Assembly: GCF_031954365.1 (NCBI RefSeq)
Contig: NZ_JAUSVZ010000002.1
DNA length: 64,000 nt
Direction: 5' to 3' (one strand)
Source: Brevibacillus aydinogluensis
Lineage (GTDB): Bacteria; Bacillota; Bacilli; Brevibacillales; Brevibacillaceae
In this document: positions 58,395-64,000 of the stretch, piece by piece
How the letters are laid out: every line of letters starts with the position of its first letter
Position numbering within the stretch: position 1 is the stretch's first letter
Made by a program: the position numbers and the translations under genes
Notes under the pieces: generated by a model
The model's input: only the letters and a program-made list of their open reading frames with translations
Databases searched by the model: none
Told to the model about the DNA's origin: nothing

Positions 58395-59555
58395 ATGAAA
58401 TGCAAGTGGAACCGGCAGTGGGCGCTGGCACTGGCACTGGCACTTGCCCTCGGCCTCGCCGCCGCTGCCTCTGCCCGGGCCGACGCCGCAGGATCGTTGA
58501 GCCTGTACACGCCGTATCCTGCCATCACGGTGACGCCGGGTGAGTCAATCCAGTACAGCATCGATGTGATCAACAACGGAAGCGCCATCGAAAGCGCGGA
58601 GCTTGAGGTGGAACACCTGCCGGCCAAGTGGGAAGCGGAAATCACCGCCGACGGGTGGAGCGTACAGACGATCTCCGTCAAGCCCAATGATTCCCGCTCC
58701 GTCACCCTGCAGGTGGACGTCCCGCTCGACGTGAACAAGGGGACCTATCGCTTCGAGCTGAGCGCCAAAGGGAAAGCGGTCCTGCCGCTCACCGTCAACG
58801 TCTCGCAGCAGGGCTCGTTCAAGACGGAACTGATAAGCGAGCAGCCAAACATGGAGGGACCCGCCGACTCGCAATTTCAATACAGCGCCACCCTGCGCAA
58901 CCGGACTGCGCAAAAGCAGCTCTACTCCCTGACCGCGCAAGCACCGGAAGGATGGGACGTGCAGTTTAAGGCGGACGGAAAAGCAGTCACGTCCGTGCAG
59001 GTGGACGCGAACGGCTCAAAGGACATCGTCGTCGAAATCCGTCCGCCGAAAAAAGTGAAATCGGGATCGTACAAATTTCCGGTGAAGGCGGCCACCTCCT
59101 CCACTTTTGCCCAGATGGAGCTGGAAGCAGTGATTACCGGCACATATGGCCTGGAGGTCGGCACTCCGACCGGCTTGCTGAGCACAGACGTGACCGCCGG
59201 CGGCACGCGGACGCTCCAGCTGCAGGTGAGCAACACCGGGACGGCCGATCTGCGCAACGTGGAACTCTCCGCGAGCACGCCCGTCAACTGGGAGGTGACC
59301 TTTGAACCGAAGCGAATCGACAAACTGGCAGCGGGACAAAAGGCGGACGTGACCGCCACGATCAAGGCAGACAGCAAGGCAATCGCCGGTGACTACGTCG
59401 TCGATGTCAGCGCCACCGCGCCGGAGGCCGCTGCGGATGCGGAGTTTCGCGTCGCTGTCGAAACCTCGGTGCTGTGGGGATGGTTGGGCGTTTTGGTCAT
59501 TCTCGCCGTCGCGGGTGGTGTCGTCTACCTGTTCCGCACCTACGGGAGGCGGTAA
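58395..59555 (+). CDS. NEW3-domain membrane-anchored exported protein
   Basis: 386 residues. The signal peptide contains an Ala-Leu repeat (ALALALALALGLAAAASARA) produced by a six-base tandem DNA repeat. Three NEW3/CARDB-like beta domains follow (YPAITVTPGESIQYSIDVIN, LPAKWEAEITADGWSVQTIS, then similar pattern at about 120 and 255), and a C-terminal transmembrane helix (WGWLGVLVILAVAGGVVYLF). Found with ABC transporter genes in Bacillota; the gene ends three bases before the ATPase gene. A surface part of the transporter system is inferred. Confidence 0.85.
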   Translation: MKCKWNRQWALALALALALGLAAAASARADAAGSLSLYTPYPAITVTPGESIQYSIDVINNGSAIESAELEVEHLPAKWEAEITADGWSVQTISVKPNDSRSVTLQVDVPLDVNKGTYRFELSAKGKAVLPLTVNVSQQGSFKTELISEQPNMEGPADSQFQYSATLRNRTAQKQLYSLTAQAPEGWDVQFKADGKAVTSVQVDANGSKDIVVEIRPPKKVKSGSYKFPVKAATSSTFAQMELEAVITGTYGLEVGTPTGLLSTDVTAGGTRTLQLQVSNTGTADLRNVELSASTPVNWEVTFEPKRIDKLAAGQKADVTATIKADSKAIAGDYVVDVSATAPEAAADAEFRVAVETSVLWGWLGVLVILAVAGGVVYLFRTYGRR

Positions 59556-59558
59556 CAC

Positions 59559-60509
59559 ATGACGGAAGACGTCATTACGCTGTCTGCCCTGACGAAAGAG
59601 TACGGCAGTTTCAAAGCGGTGGACAACTTGACCCTGACCATCCGCCGCGGCGAAATCTTCGGCCTGCTGGGGCCAAACGGCGCGGGAAAATCGACGACGA
59701 TCCTGATGATGCTGGGATTGACGGAACCCACGTCGGGCATCGTCCGGGTGGCCGGCCACGACCCGACGCGCGATCCGCTGGCCGTCAAGCGAAAAGTGGG
59801 GTACCTGCCGGACGACGTGGGCTTCTACGACGACATGAGCGGGCTGGAAAACCTGCTCTTCACGGCGCGGCTGAACGGCATACCCGATGAGACGGGAAGA
59901 GAACGGGCGATCCGGCTGCTGGAGCGCGTCGGCTTGAGCGAACACGGCCACAAACGGGCGGGAACGTTTTCCCGGGGGATGCGGCAGCGGCTGGGGCTGG
60001 CCGACGTCTTGATGAAACAGCCCGAAGTGATCATCCTCGACGAGCCGACGCTGGGGCTTGACCCGGAGGGCGTCCGCGACTTTCTCCAGTTGATCCAGCG
60101 GCTGAGCAGAGACGAGGGAATTACCGTCCTGCTCTCCTCCCACCATCTGCACCAGGTGCAGCAAATCTGCGACCGCGTCGGGCTGTTCGTGGCGGGCAGA
60201 CTGCTGGCGGAAGGCACCCTGGCCCAGCTGTCAGCCCAACTGTTTGCCGATGAGCCGATCTTGATCGAAGTCGATGTGCGGCCGGTCAGCGACGAACTGG
60301 TCGATCGGTTGGTCAGTCTGGAACCGGTGAGCCGCGTCGAACGCAGGGATGACGGGAGTCTGCTCCTCTCCTGCCGGACCGACGCTGCTCCCGAGATCGC
60401 CCGGCTGGCTGTCCAATCCGGAGCTTCTCTGCACCGCCTGAACACAAAAGCGTACGGGCTGGACGAGATCTATCACCGCTATTTTGAAGGGGGGGATGTC
60501 CGTGTTTGA
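59559..60509 (+). CDS. ABC transporter ATP-binding protein
   Basis: 316 residues with all ABC motifs: GLLGPNGAGKSTTIL (Walker A), TFSRGMRQRLGLAD (signature), VIILDEPTLGLDPEG (Walker B) and LLSSHHLHQVQ (H loop). NosF/CcmA-type. Starts behind GGGAGGCGG; overlaps the permease gene. Substrate unknown. Confidence 0.93.
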   Translation: MTEDVITLSALTKEYGSFKAVDNLTLTIRRGEIFGLLGPNGAGKSTTILMMLGLTEPTSGIVRVAGHDPTRDPLAVKRKVGYLPDDVGFYDDMSGLENLLFTARLNGIPDETGRERAIRLLERVGLSEHGHKRAGTFSRGMRQRLGLADVLMKQPEVIILDEPTLGLDPEGVRDFLQLIQRLSRDEGITVLLSSHHLHQVQQICDRVGLFVAGRLLAEGTLAQLSAQLFADEPILIEVDVRPVSDELVDRLVSLEPVSRVERRDDGSLLLSCRTDAAPEIARLAVQSGASLHRLNTKAYGLDEIYHRYFEGGDVRV

Positions 60510-61482
60510 CCGGTTTGTTCGTCCCCGCGCGGAATCTCTCCACCCGTTTTGGGTGATGGTGCAAAAGGAAATGGCCGACCACCTGCGCAGCTGGCGTTTT
60601 GTTATCCTGGTGTCGATCCTGGTCCTGACCTGCATCGGATCGCTGTACACCGCCCTGTCGACGATCCGGGAGGCGGTGCCCAAACAGGACGGCGGATCAT
60701 CCTTTCTGTTCTTGAAGCTGTTTACGATCTCAGACGGCACGCTGCCGCCGTTTATTACCTTTGTCAGCTTTCTCGGCCCGCTGCTGGGGATCGGGATGGG
60801 CTTTGACGCGATCAGTTCGGAGCGAAACAAGGGCACGCTGAGCCGGCTGTTGTCCCAACCGCTGCACCGTGACACCGTCATCAACGCCAAATTTGTCGCA
60901 GCGCTCATCGTCATCACCGTCCTGCTGTTTGCTCTGGGATTCCTCGTCATGGGGCTGGGACTGATCGCCATCGGCATTCCGCCTACACCGGAGGAATTGG
61001 CCCGCATGGTCTTTTTCCTGGCGCTGAGCGTGCTGTACGTGGCCTTTTGGCTGAGCGTGAGCATCCTGTTTTCCACCCGCTTTCGCCAGGCGGCCACGTC
61101 CGCGCTGGCCGGCATTGCCGTCTGGCTGTTCTTCAGCGTCTTTTTTCCGCTGCTGGTCAACCTGACGGCCAGTGCCACGGCACCGGCTGTGCAGACGCCG
61201 GAGAACGTGCTGTCCCATCAGCAGTTCATTTTATACCTCTCCCGCTTGTCGCCGAGCCAGTTGTTCAGCGAGGCCACCACGACGATGCTGACGCCATCCG
61301 TCCGCAGCCTGGGGCCGCTGACGATGGAACAGATATACGGCGCGATTCCCAGTCCGCTGCCGTTTGGGCAAAGCCTGCTGCTGGTCTGGCCGCAGGTGAC
61401 GGGACTGCTTGCGGCTGCCGCCGTGTGTTTTGCCGCGTCCTACGTGTTGTTCATGCGGCAGGAGATTCGCAGCCGCAATTGA
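60496..61482 (+). CDS. ABC-2 type permease (NosY-like)
   Basis: 328 residues. About six membrane helices (FVILVSILVLTCIGSLYTAL, ITFVSFLGPLLGIGMGFDAI, FVAALIVITVLLFALGFLVM and others) and a periplasmic-type loop after helix 1. The motif ISSERNKGTLSRLLSQPLHR is typical of ABC-2 permeases working with NosF-like ATPases. Overlaps the ATPase gene by 14 bases. Confidence 0.9.
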   Translation: MSVFDRFVRPRAESLHPFWVMVQKEMADHLRSWRFVILVSILVLTCIGSLYTALSTIREAVPKQDGGSSFLFLKLFTISDGTLPPFITFVSFLGPLLGIGMGFDAISSERNKGTLSRLLSQPLHRDTVINAKFVAALIVITVLLFALGFLVMGLGLIAIGIPPTPEELARMVFFLALSVLYVAFWLSVSILFSTRFRQAATSALAGIAVWLFFSVFFPLLVNLTASATAPAVQTPENVLSHQQFILYLSRLSPSQLFSEATTTMLTPSVRSLGPLTMEQIYGAIPSPLPFGQSLLLVWPQVTGLLAAAAVCFAASYVLFMRQEIRSRN

Positions 61483-61489
61483 CAGATAA

Positions 61490-61538
61490 GAAGCCCTTGC
61501 TGCTCCCGACGGGCCATGCAAGGGCTTCGTCATTTTTT
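61490..61538. terminator. Terminator between convergent permease and gerC-type genes
   Basis: GAAGCCCTTGC and GCAAGGGCTTC, an 11-base perfect stem with T tracts on the plus strand. Confidence 0.85.
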
Positions 61539-62615
61539 CATCTTCAGCAATCCCAGACTTTCCAGCTGCAAATGCACGTCCACATGGACTCGCATGGTGG
61601 GCCACGCTGCTTTCCATGTTTCCTCTGTGTACGGCTGAGAAAAGGGGCCCAGGGTGCGTTCTCCGATCCGCAGCGGGTCAATCCTCAACTGCTGCAGCTT
61701 TTTTACAAGAAGGGCGGCCTTCTGTTCCAGAACCGCTTCCAACTCCCTCGTCAACTGCTGCGCTGCTTCCGGTTGGTTCAGGTCCCGCTCGCCCTGGTAT
61801 TCTTCCACCCTTCCGGTTCCTTCGATGTAAATCTTCACATCGCCTGTAGGTTGTACCGTCACCTTTGTTTCCGTGTGCAGCGACCCCAGCGTAACTCTTT
61901 GTTCCGGCAGGGACAGCAACTTTTGAAATCGCGTCGGTCGGTTGAGAATTTGGAACAGGGGATCGTCAAGTGTCGTGATTTCGCCCACCATTTTGCCGTC
62001 GTGAAACAGCGCCGTTCCTTTATAGATCAAATCGGTTCCGTTCGTGGTGAACAGCGGTATCTTCGGATCTGCATAAGGGGAAAAATACGCTTCCATAAAA
62101 CGGTGCAGATTGGTCACCGTGATTTCCCCCTGCTGCTCATAGTGAGCCAGCATCTTGTACAGATAAAATTCGATCATTTCCTGCTGTTTTACTACCTGCT
62201 TGTTCAAGTACGCGAGAAAATCTCCTTCCACGACGATCAGATACAGGCGGTCGGAGATTTCGGGATCAATCATCATGGTGTTGACAATGGGCAGGATGTC
62301 TTCCCGGGCGAGACTTTTGGAAATAAAGAGCATGCGCAGCTGCCCGCTTTTCATCTCGCGGTAGTACTTCTGGTTCAGTTGGATTCGTCCTTCCTTCATC
62401 AGCCTGACGTTTGCCGTGATCACCCGTTTCTTTTCCTCGACCAGAGGCGGGATCAAGGTTGCCTGCTCCAGGTGTTTGTCCGCTCCCCGGCCGACATACA
62501 GCAGGATTGTCGGCGAGATTTCCTCAATGATGTTGTTTTTCACCGACCATGAGCCGCAGCCGGACAGCATCAGCAGCATCGTGACGAATATCAGGCTGTT
62601 ACTGCGCTTTTTCAC
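61530..62615 (-). CDS. Ger(x)C family germination lipoprotein
   Basis: 361 residues from the GTG at 62613-62615 (AAGGAGG upstream). Lipobox LMLSGC at about residue 20, then the three-domain GerC fold (GSWSVKNNIIEEISPTILLY; C-terminal VHVDVHLQLESLGLLKMKK). C subunit of a nutrient germinant receptor in the spore inner membrane. Overlaps the GerB-type gene by 17 bases. Confidence 0.92.
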   Translation of the reverse strand: MKKRSNSLIFVTMLLMLSGCGSWSVKNNIIEEISPTILLYVGRGADKHLEQATLIPPLVEEKKRVITANVRLMKEGRIQLNQKYYREMKSGQLRMLFISKSLAREDILPIVNTMMIDPEISDRLYLIVVEGDFLAYLNKQVVKQQEMIEFYLYKMLAHYEQQGEITVTNLHRFMEAYFSPYADPKIPLFTTNGTDLIYKGTALFHDGKMVGEITTLDDPLFQILNRPTRFQKLLSLPEQRVTLGSLHTETKVTVQPTGDVKIYIEGTGRVEEYQGERDLNQPEAAQQLTRELEAVLEQKAALLVKKLQQLRIDPLRIGERTLGPFSQPYTEETWKAAWPTMRVHVDVHLQLESLGLLKMKK

Positions 62616-63732
62616 TTTTTCGCCTCCTTGATTGCACGGCATGCAGCACAAGAAACAGGGCGGGAGTCAATGCAAAGGATGCACCGCCGACAACCATCTG
62701 CAGTTGTTCCCACATGCGTCTTTGGGTTTCCGATGTCCACAGCCAGTGATCGACAATCAGCAGATACCCCACCACCGCCAATGACACCATGAAAAACCCT
62801 CTTGCATGCGGCGGCTTGTGGATTTGCTTCAGCAGAATGCGAAGGGCTCCGTATACGTAAAGCATCAGCAGCGCGATCACCAGGACAATGGGGGCCATGT
62901 ATGCAGGCACCACGATCATATCAACGCGTTCAAAAAAAGGAAGTTGGATGTAACGCACCAGTTGAACCAGCGCAATATCAATGGATTTCAGATAGGAAGA
63001 ACCGAAAAACAGCAGCGAAACGAAAAAGAAATACACGTATTCGAAGAGTGACGCAACGTTCCCTGTCAGGATGTATTTGGTCAGCCGCTTCCCCCCCGTC
63101 CACGGCCCCAACACAACGAAATATTCCGGCCCGGCTAACGCCGCCCATACGAACAGCAGAGATTCGAACCAGTGGGAGGGCCACTGCAGCGGGATGATCG
63201 GATACAGATGGGTATAGTTCGCTTCCTGGGGCAACAAATAATACCCGTACAGGACGAGAATCCAGGCGGACATCAGAAAGGCGATCACGCCAAAACGAAG
63301 CACCGTCAACATCCCGTGTTTCGCCAAATAATATCCGGCGAACATCATCAAGACGACGAATGTCCCGGTATTGACGGAGGGAAACAGGATCTGGTGCACG
63401 ATGCTTACATACCCTATCACGACAATTATCAATTTCAACAGCATGATGACCAGGCAGGGGACCATCAACAAGCGCATCCACACGCTCCCCATAAACGGCT
63501 GCCATCCTTCCGTTTCATGCTGCTGGTAACTGACTTCCAGGCCCTTTCCGATTACCCACATGTTGAGAAGAGCCAAACATCCTGCAAGCAAAATGATCCA
63601 GACCATATACGGTTGAACCAGCACGTTCGGCAGGATCAGCATGAAGTAGCCGACTTGCATCCTGTTCACCAAAACAGCCCACATCCATGGCTGAAGCGGC
63701 TTGTCATGGTCAAACAACGAACTGCTCTTCAT
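62599..63732 (-). CDS. GerB-type germinant receptor permease
   Basis: 377 residues with ten or so membrane segments (FMLILPNVLVQPYMVWIILL, VPCLVIMLLKLIIVVIGYVS and further ones). Belongs to the amino acid/polyamine permease-like spore germination family that binds the germinant. Begins in the stop of the GerA-type gene (ATGA). Confidence 0.93.
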   Translation of the reverse strand: MKSSSLFDHDKPLQPWMWAVLVNRMQVGYFMLILPNVLVQPYMVWIILLAGCLALLNMWVIGKGLEVSYQQHETEGWQPFMGSVWMRLLMVPCLVIMLLKLIIVVIGYVSIVHQILFPSVNTGTFVVLMMFAGYYLAKHGMLTVLRFGVIAFLMSAWILVLYGYYLLPQEANYTHLYPIIPLQWPSHWFESLLFVWAALAGPEYFVVLGPWTGGKRLTKYILTGNVASLFEYVYFFFVSLLFFGSSYLKSIDIALVQLVRYIQLPFFERVDMIVVPAYMAPIVLVIALLMLYVYGALRILLKQIHKPPHARGFFMVSLAVVGYLLIVDHWLWTSETQRRMWEQLQMVVGGASFALTPALFLVLHAVQSRRRKSEKAQ

Positions 63733-64000
63733 CGGATCTCCTTTTTCATTCTCGATTTCGCCACCGGTCGCAGGTGCTCAGGCCGCTGTTTCATCAACTT
63801 CAACGGCAGCCGAACGATCGTATCCTTCCAATCTCGCCAATACATTGGGGTAAGGGGAGCAAAATACGGCTGCTTCAAGGACGTGAGCCCGGTTAAATGG
63901 ATAAGCACCAACACCATTCCGAAAATGATTCCCCACATCCCCAGCCAGGCGGCAAGGATCAGCAGGGCGAACTGGATCAATTTGCTGGAATTCGTCATCA
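63729..64000 (-). CDS. GerA-type germinant receptor, C-terminal part (runs off the window)
   Basis: About 90 codons open to the window edge. Two hydrophobic helices (FALLILAAWLGMWGIIFGMV) and the conserved FAPLTPMYWRDWKDTIVRLP with a basic tail KSRMKKEIR identify the C-terminal end of a GerA subunit. Completes a gerA-gerB-gerC operon transcribed leftward. Confidence 0.9.
   Translation of the reverse strand, partial: MTNSSKLIQFALLILAAWLGMWGIIFGMVLVLIHLTGLTSLKQPYFAPLTPMYWRDWKDTIVRLPLKLMKQRPEHLRPVAKSRMKKEIR

Noticed and set aside
61047..62552. 501-codon plus-strand frame through permease and GerC-type genes
   Set aside because: Spans two real genes in other frames and a terminator; composition is not protein-like.
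1..64000. CRISPR arrays, tRNA and rRNA genes
   Set aside because: No regularly spaced repeats and no tRNA- or rRNA-like sequences were seen on either strand by eye.

Overview
The window is a piece of a spore-forming Bacillota genome, most likely Brevibacillus or a close Paenibacillaceae relative. The right third (about 45.6-64 kb, visibly GC-richer) holds the conserved ylxM-ffh-rpsP-khpA-ylqD-rimM-trmD-rplS-lepB-rbgA-rnhB-ylqG/ylqH-yraN-comM neighbourhood, an ECF sigma/anti-sigma pair, a NEW3-domain protein with an ABC transporter, and a GerA/GerB/GerC germinant receptor operon. No database search was possible, so the genus is an inference from gene order and protein style.

The left two thirds (1 to about 45.58 kb, lower GC, with very AT-rich islands) is the right part of an integrative conjugative element (ICE). 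It ends at a large serine recombinase whose reading frame runs into comM. ComM is cut at its conserved MNPCPC motif, so comM is the apparent integration site. The left end of the ICE and the other half of comM lie outside the window. I saw no relaxase or VirD4-type coupling protein here; they are presumably further left.

ICE layout. 0-7.6 kb: secreted surface proteins (stalk domain, FN3, Ig-like), the last truncated by an IS21-type insertion, plus two tandem small hydrophobic toxin genes in highly structured mRNAs. 7.7-20.1 kb: a type IV secretion operon on the minus strand, containing a VirB2-like subunit, a VirB3/PrgI-like protein, a VirB4 split into two ORFs, a VirB6-like channel, an M23 plus 3D-domain cell-wall hydrolase, two CpaE/TadZ-like P-loop proteins and an SLH-domain protein. 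20.2-29.6 kb: replication and processing genes (YdjM-like membrane protein, RNase H-fold protein, CHC2/TOPRIM primase, RecD2-like helicase) interrupted by small AT-rich genes including a HEPN protein. 30-32.7 kb: small control genes with divergent XRE regulators. 33-43.9 kb: cargo with a dGTPase-like HD protein, immunity-like genes, a duplicated two-gene module (secreted helical protein plus DUF1878-like partner), a complete IS21-family element, several IS relics, and an ImmA-like protease. 43.98-45.62 kb: the integrase.

Regulation. Three SOS-box-like palindromes (CGAAC-N4-ATTCG/C) precede the ImmA-like gene, its decayed paralogue and the integrase. This suggests DNA damage controls excision, as in ICEBs1-type elements. 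The minus-strand T4SS operon runs continuously by overlaps and short gaps from the VirB2-like gene down to the surface proteins. The surface proteins are therefore probably part of the mating apparatus or cell-contact machinery.
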